Shown here: one piece after another, positions 34,974-44,505 of the stretch | Layout: every line of letters begins with the position of its first letter | Numbering within the stretch: the first letter of the stretch is position 1 | Assembly: GCA_965262705.1 (NCBI GenBank) | Contig: OZ253556.1 | Location: 2,108,001 to 2,172,000 of the forward strand | Source: UJ101 sp965262705 | Lineage (GTDB): Bacteria; Bacteroidota; Bacteroidia; Flavobacteriales; UJ101 | DNA length: 64,000 nucleotides | Direction: 5' to 3' | Notes under the pieces: model-generated | The model's input: the letters and a program-made list of their open reading frames with translations, nothing else | Database searches by the model: none | What the model was told of the DNA's origin: nothing | Program-made: the position numbers and the translations under genes

Positions 34974-37193
34974 TTATTTTTTTGTAACTGTCTTAATAAG
35001 TTCATTCATTACATTATATTGCTTACTCAATATATTATCTACAAAAAGATATTGTATATCCGCACCTCCATGAGTAAAAGTCGCTTTCAGATAGCCTCTT
35101 CTTTCAACATCTACATATTCTACTGAATCCACAAGCAATTCCAAACATTTTTTGAAAATTTCTTTAATGCCGGGGATATGTATGCCGTCTAAATATTCTC
35201 CAATTCCAGGCGAACTTACCGAAGAAGTGCCAAACTCTTTACAAACTTCCTTTCCATCCTTATTCACCAATTTATTACACCATGCATTATGGCTGTCCCC
35301 CGATAAAACGACTACGTTTTTAGATTCGAAAAGGTTCAGCACTTTTTCCCTCTCTGCAGAATACCCATCCCAACTATCTAAATGGTAAGGGACAAGACGT
35401 TCATTAAACCGTTTATCATGCTCTGGTTTTATTATATCTAAAATATACGGTTGTTTCGCTATGAAAAATCCCAAGTAAGGCCCAAAATCAGGATCATCAT
35501 CAAAACCAGGAGAATAATCAGTACTCATAAACATTATAGCAGCGAATAAATGTGGCTTACCCTCATCTACCAAGGTGGTAAGCTGTATAATCCTTTTCTG
35601 ATCAAAAATAAACGCTCTAAGGTCTTCATCAATTTTATTTAATATTTCCATTTCCTTTCTTAGCTCTTTCATTAAATCAGGATATTGTTCATCTCTAAAT
35701 GCTGTAATCTTTTCACGTACATTAGGTGTAAGCTTCCTTTTTTCGTCTTTGTCAAGGTCTTTGTCAAGGAGTTCCCTATCTTTTTTAGTAAGTTTTAAAC
35801 GAAATGAATGATCTTTGTAACCAGCAGCAGTCTCGCAAAAATCAGGATATTTTTCATATAACTCTAAGAGTTTTTCTCCTTTTGAGCGTTTTTCTCCTTC
35901 TTCTGTATATTCATAAATTATTTTAATTAATAGATCCGTTGCAAGAACATTAGCAAAGTCTTCAATATCTTTTACTTTCAAAGAATGGTCCTTTTTAACC
36001 AGATTAATCAGGTCTAGCAGCTTTATTAATAATTTTTCTGGGAGCATCATTTTCCCCATCAATACCTGGTTGCCTATTACCTGCCAAGAAGCGCTGCTAT
36101 TCAATTGCCCTCCCAGCCAACTCAACTGCTCGCTACCTAGACAACCTCTGCTAGGATCATTGAGTGCTTTTTTTAATTGGTCAATATCTATGGAGTCTCT
36201 TGAGTCTCCCGGTTCAATAAACTGATCATAATGAAGTTGTTCATCTCTGCCGATGATTCGAGTGTCTAACATAATTAAATTTACCAGACTTCCAAAAGTA
36301 AAACTTCTATATATTTTGTTCTTATCCTTCGTTCTTACAGGAATATATTCGCTATACGCTTGTATCGCTGCCTGTTTTCGATTCTGATAGTCCCCTTCCT
36401 CTGGCTGATGATTGCCTGCACCGCTTTTATAGGCATCGTTTGCCACCTCATGGTCATCCCAAACACAAATAAATGGCTTCTTTTGATGCACTAGTTTCAG
36501 ATCTTCATCTGAACGGTATAATTTATATCTATCTCTATAATCTTTTAATGACAGTATTTCATGCTCTGGATGGTTATGCCGATTCATTGAATTAGTATAC
36601 TTAGTTGTACCGTATCCTCCCTTTCCATATTCGTAAATATAATCTCCAAGATGGATAACCACCTCGGCATTTGATTTTGCCATCGCATGATATACATTAA
36701 AATAACCCGCTGGATAGTTTGAACAACAGCAAACTGCTAAAGACAATCGTTGGGGGTCCTTTGGAAAGGTAATAGTTTCTCCAATATCAGAGATTGCTTC
36801 ATCCTCTAACTGCATGAATCGATAATACAACTTTTGTCCGGGGTCTAATTCCTGCACTTCAACAGCTATGGTATAATCTCTTTCAGCATTTGTTTCAACT
36901 TCTCCTGAACGAATTACATTCTTAAATACTTTATCTGAAGCTATTTGCCAAGAAATAGAAACCTTAGACGGGTTCTTTACAGAATATCTTGTCCAAATAA
37001 TTACTTGAGAATCTGTCGGATCAAAACTCGCTATGCCATGTTCAAATCCTTTTTTAGTAAACTGCTTCTCTTTCTCTTTAATAATTCTTTGAATAATCAC
37101 ATCATCATCATCGCTACAACTAATGAAGTTAGAAGCGAGGTAAACGCCACTAGCAGCCATTAAACTCTTTTGAATAAATTCTTTTCTTTTCAT
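34974..37193 (-). CDS. PhoD-like phosphatase, predicted lipoprotein
   Basis: A 739-residue metallophosphatase of the PhoD/alkaline phosphatase D family. The N-terminus KRKEFIQKSLMAASGVYLAS ends in FISC, a plausible lipobox or weak Tat-like signal. A fibronectin-like N-domain follows. Metal-site motifs are HLGDYIYEYG, WDDHEVANDAY, LDTRIIGRDEQ and LSGDSHNAWCN. A charged insert (about residues 400-520) makes it longer than the typical member. I start at 37193, since the preceding Met leaves the signal less well placed. Probably extracytoplasmic phosphate scavenging. Confidence 0.85.
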   Translation of the reverse strand: MKRKEFIQKSLMAASGVYLASNFISCSDDDDVIIQRIIKEKEKQFTKKGFEHGIASFDPTDSQVIIWTRYSVKNPSKVSISWQIASDKVFKNVIRSGEVETNAERDYTIAVEVQELDPGQKLYYRFMQLEDEAISDIGETITFPKDPQRLSLAVCCCSNYPAGYFNVYHAMAKSNAEVVIHLGDYIYEYGKGGYGTTKYTNSMNRHNHPEHEILSLKDYRDRYKLYRSDEDLKLVHQKKPFICVWDDHEVANDAYKSGAGNHQPEEGDYQNRKQAAIQAYSEYIPVRTKDKNKIYRSFTFGSLVNLIMLDTRIIGRDEQLHYDQFIEPGDSRDSIDIDQLKKALNDPSRGCLGSEQLSWLGGQLNSSASWQVIGNQVLMGKMMLPEKLLIKLLDLINLVKKDHSLKVKDIEDFANVLATDLLIKIIYEYTEEGEKRSKGEKLLELYEKYPDFCETAAGYKDHSFRLKLTKKDRELLDKDLDKDEKRKLTPNVREKITAFRDEQYPDLMKELRKEMEILNKIDEDLRAFIFDQKRIIQLTTLVDEGKPHLFAAIMFMSTDYSPGFDDDPDFGPYLGFFIAKQPYILDIIKPEHDKRFNERLVPYHLDSWDGYSAEREKVLNLFESKNVVVLSGDSHNAWCNKLVNKDGKEVCKEFGTSSVSSPGIGEYLDGIHIPGIKEIFKKCLELLVDSVEYVDVERRGYLKATFTHGGADIQYLFVDNILSKQYNVMNELIKTVTKK

Positions 37194-37350
37194 TTTATAT
37201 AACAATTTTTTCTAAAGCAAATAAAGGGCTATAATTGGACATATACGTTACCTAATAATTATGATTATGTTATTTTTTGGTTAATTGTTTAAGCGGCTCA
37301 GCCAAAGTAAGTGTCCCTGCACTTTTGGCTCAGGAGCATTTACAAAATCT

Positions 37351-37580
37351 GAGACCGTTGCAAAAAGTTTGTCTTGCGCTTGTTGAAATGTACGCTAACC
37401 AAAAAACGCTTGTATTGAGTTTACCGAAATGCAACGCCCGATGAACTGCAAGTCAGCGAAGCTAAGAATTAAATACCGGAGCAACCTTTTGGTTGTGAGG
37501 ATTTTAATTTTTTGAGAAGGAAGCAGTTTGAAGCTAAATGCTTTCTTTTTCATACTTTTTTTGTGTTCTGTAACGGTCTC
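37351..37580 (+). mobile_element. GAGACC element, 230-bp copy
   Basis: GAGACCGTTGCA / TGTAACGGTCTC ends. The interior has the core hairpin and an added CTGCAAGTCAGCGAAGCTAA, the marker of the short subfamily. The flanks AATCT and GACTT do not match. Part of the 812-bp gap between phoD and the E2 gene. Confidence 0.85.
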
Positions 37581-37624
37581 GACTTATGACTTAGGAACTG
37601 AACTGAGATTCAGCACAAGCTAAA

Positions 37625-37925
37625 GTCAGCTTAAGTTAATATCCACAAATTAAGATAAACATTCCATTGAAGTCCATATAAATAGGGCTCGTTGCGTTCC
37701 GCGTAAAAGTAAGAAGCAGGGTAGGGGTTAAAAGACGAAAGTAACTCGCTACGCTCAAACAGACTTTCGTCTGTGGCTATGGTTTTCGTAGCTTTTACCG
37801 GAAGGCAAGGGCTGCCTTGATTTTTTTGGTTCGTTTTTTCATCAAGGAAAACATGAACATAGCGACATTGAGAGGTGGTTAAATAAAGCATGCTATCAAC
37901 CGCAAGTCAGCGAAGCTAAAGGTCT
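37625..37925. repeat. Possible interspersed element with hairpin, plus element tail
   Basis: AGACGAAAGT (37733-37742) pairs with ACTTTCGTCT (37763-37772) around CTCGCTACGCTCAAAC. The minus strand is open for 86 codons, but the composition (ATDESLFERSELLS and similar) looks like a translated repeat, not a protein. A short-subfamily GAGACC tail ends at 37923 (AGCGAAGCTAAAGGTCTC). I see no gene here. Confidence 0.4.
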
Positions 37926-38005
37926 CTTAAGTAAGATAAGAAGATATTTTTTATGTTTTTTATCAAACATGCGTATATTTAAGTCTCAAAAACAATCTTT
38001 AAAGG

Positions 38006-39292
38006 ATGGAAGAATATAAAATTGCATTGCCTCAATTGGGTGAAGGAGTAATTGAGGGCATTTTAACAAATTGGTTAGTAAAGGTAGGTCAGCATATAGA
38101 AGAAGATGATTCTGTAGCAGAAATTGCAACAGATAAAGTAGATTCAGAAGTTTCAACGCCCCACTCAGGAACTATTAAAGCGCTGTTATTTGAACCTAAT
38201 GAAGTGATTAAAGTAGGCGAACCCATGGTGGTGCTGGAGTTAGATACAAAAGAAACAGAAACTGCACCCGCTATAAGCAGCCAATCGAATAATCTACCTG
38301 AAAAAGAAGTTGAAAAAATGGCAGATACTAACTGCTCAGATGAGAAAAATAAGCTTAATAAGATTATATCTTCTGACGGGCGGTTTTATTCTCCATTAGT
38401 AAAAAATATTGCACAGCAAGAAAATATTTCGTCAAAGGAATTAGATTCTCTTTTAGGCTCTGGTGCTAAGGGTCGGGTTACGAAAGACGATATATTATCC
38501 TATGTTGATCAAAGAGATAGGCATGAAAACCATGAAAAAGTAGTTTCATTGGCTGACTCTGAGTTTCCTTCTACTTCTCTCTCATCTGGTGAAGATGAAA
38601 TTATTGAAATGGACAGAATGCGCAAGATAATTGCTGCTCACATGGTGGATTCTAAAAAGACCTCGCCGCATGTATCATCGTTTGTAGAAGCCGATCTGAC
38701 AAAATTAGTTTTATGGAGAGATAAAATCAAAGAAAGTTTTATGAAAAAAGAGGGGATGAAAATAACCTTCACCCCTATTTTTATTCAGGCGATTGCCCGC
38801 GCCATAAAAGATTATCCGATGATTAACATTCAAACCGACGGAGAAAGAATCATTCGTAAAAAAAACATCAATATTGGAATGGCTGTAGCACTTTCTTCTG
38901 GTAACCTGATTGTTCCGGTAATTAAGAATGCAGACCAATACAATCTGACGGGACTGGTAAAAAAAGTAAATGATTTGGCAAAAAGAGCGAAAAACCATCA
39001 GCTCAGCCCTGAAGAAATAAAGCACGGAACTTATACGATGAGTAATATTGGTTCTTTTGGGAATATTTTTGGAATTCCTATTATTAACCAGCCGCAGGTC
39101 GCTATCCTGGCAATTGGATCGATTATAAAGAAACCAGCAGTTATAGAGACTTCAGAAGGTGATGTCATCGGGATTCGTCATAAAGTAATCTTATCTCATT
39201 CTTATGATCATCGTGTAGTAGATGGCGCTTTAGGCGGGCTTTTTGTAAAACGTGTAGCGAAATACTTAGAAAACTTTAAAGAAACTATTTAA
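38006..39292 (+). CDS. 2-oxoacid dehydrogenase E2 (dihydrolipoamide acyltransferase)
   Basis: A 428-residue E2 component. The lipoyl domain is at residues 1-80, with the lipoylated Lys in EIATDKVDSEVSTPHSG. The E3/E1-binding domain (about 128-168) reads YSPLVKNIAQQENISSKELD and GAKGRVTKDDIL. The acyltransferase domain ends with catalytic SHSYDHRVVDGALGG. The motif context fits branched-chain or general 2-oxoacid dehydrogenase E2 of Bacteroidetes. E1 and E3 genes are not adjacent, so the substrate stays open. Confidence 0.88.
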   Translation: MEEYKIALPQLGEGVIEGILTNWLVKVGQHIEEDDSVAEIATDKVDSEVSTPHSGTIKALLFEPNEVIKVGEPMVVLELDTKETETAPAISSQSNNLPEKEVEKMADTNCSDEKNKLNKIISSDGRFYSPLVKNIAQQENISSKELDSLLGSGAKGRVTKDDILSYVDQRDRHENHEKVVSLADSEFPSTSLSSGEDEIIEMDRMRKIIAAHMVDSKKTSPHVSSFVEADLTKLVLWRDKIKESFMKKEGMKITFTPIFIQAIARAIKDYPMINIQTDGERIIRKKNINIGMAVALSSGNLIVPVIKNADQYNLTGLVKKVNDLAKRAKNHQLSPEEIKHGTYTMSNIGSFGNIFGIPIINQPQVAILAIGSIIKKPAVIETSEGDVIGIRHKVILSHSYDHRVVDGALGGLFVKRVAKYLENFKETI

Positions 39293-39356
39293 AAAGAGAA
39301 ATTACTCCTCCAAACTATATGAAATTAACTTTCTCGTTATCTAAAATTAAACCTTG

Positions 39357-40985
39357 ATGAAAAAGATATTTCCTTTGTTTTTATCTGTCTTATCCGGAAT
39401 TTTGTTAGGGGCATCCTGGCCTACCTACGGTTTTCCACTTTTGTTATTTTTCGCTTTTGTACCGTTGTTGTGGGTAGAGCACGATATCTCCAAAAAAAAG
39501 ATACGAAAGAAAGGAATTTGTATCTTTTGCTATTCCTATCTCACCTTCTTTATTTGGAATCTTTTATCCATAGGCTGGTTGCGCCACCTGCAACCTGCTT
39601 TCCCGGCATTCCCTGCAGCATTAGGGATAAATGCCTGCTTCATGTCTCTTGTTTTTTGTTTGTTTTCTTATCTAAAAAGAAAATTGGGAAGAATTTACGG
39701 CTATTTTTTTCTGCCAATGGTATGGATTACTTTTGAAAAAGTTCACTTAAACTGGGAACTTTCGTTCCCCTGGCTAACCCTTGGTAGCGGCTTTGCATCT
39801 TACCATCATTGGGTGCAGTGGTATGAATATACAGGCGTTTTGGGAGGAACACTTTGGGTATGGGTCGTAAATATAGGATTATTTTTTGCGCTAGTTTCTT
39901 ATAAAAAAAATAGAGATTTAGAACCTTTATTAAGAAAATTAATGATTCAACTTTTCATCATTACTTTACCCGTTTTGGGTTCGCTCTTTATATATAAATC
40001 ATATAAAACAGCAGGCGAAGGCGTTAAAATAAGCGTTTTACAACCTAATTTAGACGTATATAAAGAAAAGTTTAAAATCTCACGCGATCAAATGGCCGAT
40101 CAACTGATCACACTTGCAAACGATGCGGTAACGCCTGGTACGGATTATATCGTCGCACCGGAAACTTCTATTTTGGGGATTCGGGGAATTGATTTAAAAA
40201 ATGCTGAAAGTAATCTGCAGTTAAAAAAAGCAGCTTATTTTGTAAAACAACATCCCCATACATTATTCATCGGGGGGACGAGTTTCTATCAGTTTATTAC
40301 AGATGAAAATCAAACCACCATTTACAGCAATAAAATTTCAAATAATGATTCTCCAGTGTGGGTGAATGAATACAACTCAGCTTTTCAGATGGGGTTAGGC
40401 GAAAAATTTCAGGTGTATCATAAATCTAAATTAGTTATCGGCGTTGAAACGATTCCTTTTCCTTCTATTTTAAAACCTCTGGCAGGTAAGCTGCTTATTC
40501 ATCTTGGCGGGACGTCCTCTACACTTAGCCCACAAAAAGAACGAAGCCATTTTTCTAATACACGCAACCATTTTAAGCCTGGGATCTGTATTTGTTATGA
40601 ATCAGTTTATGGAGAATTTGTAACCAACTATGTTAGAAATGGCGCTAATCTTTTATTTGTGATTACAAATGACGGCTGGTGGGGAAACTCGGAAGGTCCG
40701 AGACAGCACTTGGTCTATGCGAAACTGCGTGCCATCGAAAATCGAAGAAGTATTGCATTTAGTGCCAATACTGGTATTTCATCTTTTATTAATCAAAAAG
40801 GAGACCTCATTGCCCATTTAGATTATGGTAAAAAGGGGTTCCTGACCCGTACCCTTTTAACTAACGAAAAGAAAACTTTTTATACACAATACGGAGACTT
40901 GATTGCACGCATTGCGCTTTTTCTAACCGGCATGTTCCTCGCGATACTTTTTTCAAGGGAAGTTAAAAACATTTTTACTCGCTGA
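39357..40985 (+). CDS. lnt: Apolipoprotein N-acyltransferase
   Basis: A 542-residue inner-membrane enzyme that N-acylates lipoproteins. The first ~220 residues hold several membrane helices. The nitrilase-like domain contains the catalytic Glu in IVAPETSILG, the Lys in YHKSKLVIGVE and the Cys in GICICYESVYGEF, then ITNDGWWGNSEGPRQH. ATG 39357 is preferred over the adjacent TTG. Confidence 0.93.
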   Translation: MKKIFPLFLSVLSGILLGASWPTYGFPLLLFFAFVPLLWVEHDISKKKIRKKGICIFCYSYLTFFIWNLLSIGWLRHLQPAFPAFPAALGINACFMSLVFCLFSYLKRKLGRIYGYFFLPMVWITFEKVHLNWELSFPWLTLGSGFASYHHWVQWYEYTGVLGGTLWVWVVNIGLFFALVSYKKNRDLEPLLRKLMIQLFIITLPVLGSLFIYKSYKTAGEGVKISVLQPNLDVYKEKFKISRDQMADQLITLANDAVTPGTDYIVAPETSILGIRGIDLKNAESNLQLKKAAYFVKQHPHTLFIGGTSFYQFITDENQTTIYSNKISNNDSPVWVNEYNSAFQMGLGEKFQVYHKSKLVIGVETIPFPSILKPLAGKLLIHLGGTSSTLSPQKERSHFSNTRNHFKPGICICYESVYGEFVTNYVRNGANLLFVITNDGWWGNSEGPRQHLVYAKLRAIENRRSIAFSANTGISSFINQKGDLIAHLDYGKKGFLTRTLLTNEKKTFYTQYGDLIARIALFLTGMFLAILFSREVKNIFTR

Positions 40986-41166
40986 CGCCTTTCGCTTGCG
41001 CGATGACTTCATTACAAAATATAGAAAGATAATTATAAATCAAGACCTTTAGCCTAGCTAACTTTAGCTAATGCTGACTTGCAGTTCAGTTGTAGAGCAC
41101 ATAATATTATTTTTTAACAAAAAATATATAAATTTTTGTTAAATATATAAAATAATAAAAACATTA

Positions 41167-42042
41167 TTAAATTAGTATAGTTAGTTTATTATTTAACTTC
41201 AATATTAGTAATTTTAATGATTTCTCTATCATATGTTCTGCTTTGCTATAACGTTTAGTTTTTCTTTTAAAGCGAGCTAAATAATGTCTTATTCTACTGC
41301 TGTATCCTTCAACAGTAAAGGTTTCTGCTTTTGACTGCATAAGCTTATGCTCAGGGATAAATTCACGATAGCTTTTTCAATCATCACTACAAAATTTATC
41401 AATATGCGAGACCGTTGCAAAAAGCACTTTAGCAAAAAAATGCTTGTATTGAGTTTGCCGAAATGCAACGCTCGGTAAAAATTAAACACCGGAGCAATCT
41501 AATGAGTGTGGAGGATTTTAATTTTTTGAGAAGGAAGCAGTTTGAAGCGAAATGCTTTCTTTTTCATATTTTTTTATATGTTCTGCAACGGTCTCTATGC
41601 TTATTTTTCAATTTATTCCAAAGTTTTAGTCCGGTTTGCGGTGCTCTGCTCCCATAGACAAAATCGATACCTCTTCTCCCCAATCTATCAACAGCAATCC
41701 ATATCCAACAGTAGTTTTTTTTTGATCCTATATACGTGTGCATCTCATCTAATTCAACGATTTCAATAGGGGTTGGTCTAACCGGTAAATTCGCTTTTTC
41801 TCCTCATTGTTTAATCCAATAATAAACCGTTGCATGCCTTATTTTTAAGCTCCTTCCTATCGAACGAACCCCTAAGCCTTCCAAATACACCTACAAGGCT
41901 AAAGCCTAACTCTTTTAGATTTTACATCCGACTTACGCTTCACTGTGTAACGATAACCGCAATATTTACACTTGTAGCGTTATCTCCCTTTAACTATTCC
42001 GTCTTTCGGTTTTAAACTACTTTTACATCTTGAACAATCCAT
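41167..42042 (-). pseudogene. IS1-family transposase, decayed and interrupted by a GAGACC element
   Basis: On the minus strand, an IS1-type transposase can be read in pieces. The zinc finger MDCSRCKSSLKPKDG and RYKCKYCGYRYTVKRKSD; then GVRSIGRSLKIRHATVYYWI; then the catalytic region VELDEMHTYIGSKKNYCWIW and DRLGRRGIDFVYGSR. After the element it continues with FTVEGYSSRIRHYLARFKRK and KRYSKAEHMIEKSLKL. In-frame stops and shifts break it. The terminal repeats of the IS are not recognisable. Confidence 0.88.
41408..41595 (+). mobile_element. GAGACC element, full-length copy (188 bp) inside IS1, TSD TATGC
   Basis: Perfect ends. TATGC is duplicated at 41403-41407 and 41596-41600. Removing the element and one TATGC rejoins the IS1 protein as KNKHIDKFCSDD, so the empty site is known. 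Confidence 0.96.
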
Positions 42043-42115
42043 TTTTTTGATGCAAATATATGAAAACTATTTCAATTTAACAATACTGAAAATAGATTAA
42101 AAAAATTAGAGAAAT

Positions 42116-42901
42116 ATGCCTAAAACTATTTTAAATCTGGGAGATTGTGTAAAATTCATGAAAGAAATTCCCTCTAAAAGTGTAAACCAGATCTTTGCGG
42201 ACCCGCCTTATAATTTATCTGGTAATAAATATCAAACAGTTAAAAGTGGTAAAATGGTAGCATGTAACAAGGGGGAGTGGGATAAGATTGAAAATATTCA
42301 TACGTTTAATGAAATTTGGATGAAAGAATGTATTAGAGTATTAGCAGATGACGGCACTTTATGGATATCCGGAACACTTCATAATCAGCCATCCATTGGA
42401 GTTTTGCTTAAAAATTTCAATTTGTGGATTATCAACGATGTGATTTGGTATAAAAGAAATGCGCCTCCACTATTATCTAAAACAAGATTAGCTCCATCAA
42501 CTGAATTAATATGGGGGGCAAGTAAATTTAAAAAGTACTATTTTGATTATGATACCGCAAAGAGTATAAATGGAGGTAAACAAATGAGAAGTCTATGGGA
42601 AATAAATGCTCAACGACATAAAACAAAACACCTAACTGAAAAGCCGGAGATATTATTAGAGAGAATTATTTCATTAGGCAGTAAAGAAAATGATACCCTA
42701 TTAGATCCATTTATGGGGAGTGGCACAACAGGAGTTGTAGCAAAAAGAATGAAAAGAAGTTTCATAGGATTTGAAATAAATCTTGAGTATTTCAAAATAG
42801 CCAGCGAGCGGATCAAATCTCAAAAAATAAATTTTTCTATGGCTTATTCAGACAAGTTCATTCAAAAAGATAAGCAAATGAGATTGTTGTTTAAAGAGTA
42901 G
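42116..42901 (+). CDS. DNA N6-adenine methyltransferase, DpnA-like
   Basis: A 261-residue beta-group amino methyltransferase (N6_N4_Mtase). Motif IV DPPY lies in IFADPPYNLSGN near residue 36, and motif I is DPFMGSGTTGVVAKR near residue 203. The stretches KGEWDKI, GTLWISGTLHN, GGKQMRSLWEI and TEKPEILLERII resemble DpnA, which methylates GATC also on single strands. The recognition site here is unknown. No endonuclease gene is adjacent. It sits beside a dead IS1. The final G of its TAG stop is the first base of a short GAGACC-type element. Confidence 0.85.
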   Translation: MPKTILNLGDCVKFMKEIPSKSVNQIFADPPYNLSGNKYQTVKSGKMVACNKGEWDKIENIHTFNEIWMKECIRVLADDGTLWISGTLHNQPSIGVLLKNFNLWIINDVIWYKRNAPPLLSKTRLAPSTELIWGASKFKKYYFDYDTAKSINGGKQMRSLWEINAQRHKTKHLTEKPEILLERIISLGSKENDTLLDPFMGSGTTGVVAKRMKRSFIGFEINLEYFKIASERIKSQKINFSMAYSDKFIQKDKQMRLLFKE

Positions 42902-42956
42902 AGATTTTTAACTTACACTCACTTGCAGTTGATAGAGTTCTTTTTGTAAAAGTCTC
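42901..42956 (+). mobile_element. Short GAGACC-type element between convergent genes
   Basis: It begins GAGATTTTTAACTTACACTC and ends TTTTTGTAAAAGTCTC, of the short subfamily (CACTTGCAGTTGATAGAGTT inside). It starts in the methyltransferase stop codon and lies before the end of the DUF389 gene. Confidence 0.55.
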
Positions 42957-42965
42957 TTATAACGA

Positions 42966-44417
42966 TTATTTTTCAATAATTTGTAAGGTATCTACCTTTA
43001 GTTCTACCTTCAGCCATGAAGTCAGTTTAGATTTAGCAAGAAGTTTTTCTTTACCGTCAAGCATTTTTTCCCATGAAATAACGATTGTAGGTAAGTGGTA
43101 AGAATCACCTTGAAAGCGTGTTACCTCAAGCATCGCGTAGCCAAAATAATTTAACATAGGAAATAAAACTTTAGCTTTTCTTATAACCTCGGGAAACGCA
43201 TTTTGCTCTACATTTTTACGATTAACTATTTCCTTTTTCAAAACATTGATCAGAGAATCTTTTCTAGCAATCGTATTTTTTTGATCAAAAAGTAATTCGC
43301 GGATAACTCCTTCTTTCACCCGGCTCAATTCCTTTTTTACATCTGCGTCCTGACGTACTAACAACTGTACTCGTTGGTTATATGGTTCTTTTCTAATTTG
43401 ATGATTCCACAGGCTAATAATATCTTCTGAAACTCTTTTTCCTGAATTCCAAAGAGTTACATAGCTAATAGTATCCCGATGATAATGGAAATCCTTATCT
43501 GTATCATAAATAAAATTACTTTCAGGAAAATTTGTGATAATTTGCTGCCGGATAAAATTAACAGTTCTTGTTTTAAAAAGAGTTTCCTGCATAGCATTAA
43601 TGAAAAAAATGGTGCTGGGGATTAATGTTACAATAGCAATTACGGTAATAACAATATTCGTTCTCCTCCTCTTTTTAATATCCTGATACTTAGCCAATGG
43701 AAATCTCAGGATTTTGATAATAAACAAGGTAGTTAGCGCAATAAAAACAGAATTAATAAAAAACAGATAAATAGCACCCCAAAAATAAGTCCAGTTGCTA
43801 ACTGCCAATCCGTAGCCTGCTGTACACAACGGGGGCATTAAGGCAGTAGCAATCGCTACGCCCGGAACGACATTGCTTTTTTCCTGACGCGTCAAAGCTA
43901 CTGCCCCGGATAGTCCGCCAAAGATAGCGATAAAAACATCTAAAATAGTAGGTGAGGTTCGTGCCAATAATTCATTTGTAGTAATTTCACTTAATGGATT
44001 TAAAGAAAAATAAAGAAATGAAGTAGCGAGCGAGATAATGATCATAACAAATAAGTTCATCAATGAGCGCTTTAAAGTTTCATAATCATTCACTCCTACA
44101 GAATAGCCTATCCCAACAATAGGCCCCATCAAAGGGGAAATAAGCATAGCGCCGATAACTACTGCTACCGAATTAGAATTAAGCCCGATAGAAGCGATTA
44201 TAATAGAAAATATTAATATCCAGGCATGATAACCCCGAAAACTGATATTCTCCTTTATTTCTTCTACCGCTTTAGGTTTTGAAATACCTTGCGTGATATT
44301 AAGTATTCCCTTAAAATAACTTACGATAAAACTTTTTGCTTTATCTACTTCGACCTTGGGCTCAGTTTTTATTTCTTCAAAAAAAGATTTTTTATTTTGT
44401 GATGACTGTTTTCTCAT
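42966..44417 (-). CDS. DUF389 family membrane protein
   Basis: A 483-residue protein with the DUF389 (TIGR00341-like) hydrophobic domain: SIGLNSNSVAVVIGAMLISP, PLMGPIVGIGYSVGVND, GGLSGAVALTRQEKSNVVPG, VAIATALMPPLCTAGYGLA. About six membrane helices lie between residues 65 and 300, and a soluble C-domain of about 190 residues follows. The function of the family is not known. Single gene on the minus strand. Confidence 0.88.
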   Translation of the reverse strand: MRKQSSQNKKSFFEEIKTEPKVEVDKAKSFIVSYFKGILNITQGISKPKAVEEIKENISFRGYHAWILIFSIIIASIGLNSNSVAVVIGAMLISPLMGPIVGIGYSVGVNDYETLKRSLMNLFVMIIISLATSFLYFSLNPLSEITTNELLARTSPTILDVFIAIFGGLSGAVALTRQEKSNVVPGVAIATALMPPLCTAGYGLAVSNWTYFWGAIYLFFINSVFIALTTLFIIKILRFPLAKYQDIKKRRRTNIVITVIAIVTLIPSTIFFINAMQETLFKTRTVNFIRQQIITNFPESNFIYDTDKDFHYHRDTISYVTLWNSGKRVSEDIISLWNHQIRKEPYNQRVQLLVRQDADVKKELSRVKEGVIRELLFDQKNTIARKDSLINVLKKEIVNRKNVEQNAFPEVIRKAKVLFPMLNYFGYAMLEVTRFQGDSYHLPTIVISWEKMLDGKEKLLAKSKLTSWLKVELKVDTLQIIEK

Positions 44418-44505
44418 AAAAGGTAAACTTTACGATGAGGGTATTTGAATGCTCATGTTTAAAATCCGCTAGATAGAATTTAATCAGTAAAATAGCGCTT
44501 CAAAA

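Noticed and set aside
37346..37585. 5-bp target duplication of the element at 37351
   Set aside because: Flanks AATCT and GACTT do not match.
37631..37891. 86-codon open frame on the minus strand
   Set aside because: Composition and the hairpin inside suggest a translated repeat. No start-site context, no recognisable domain.
41463..42015. Plus-strand frames of 61-75 codons in the IS1 region
   Set aside because: They oppose the recognisable IS1 transposase on the minus strand and include the element.
42116..42901. Complete restriction-modification system
   Set aside because: No endonuclease or specificity gene next to the methyltransferase.
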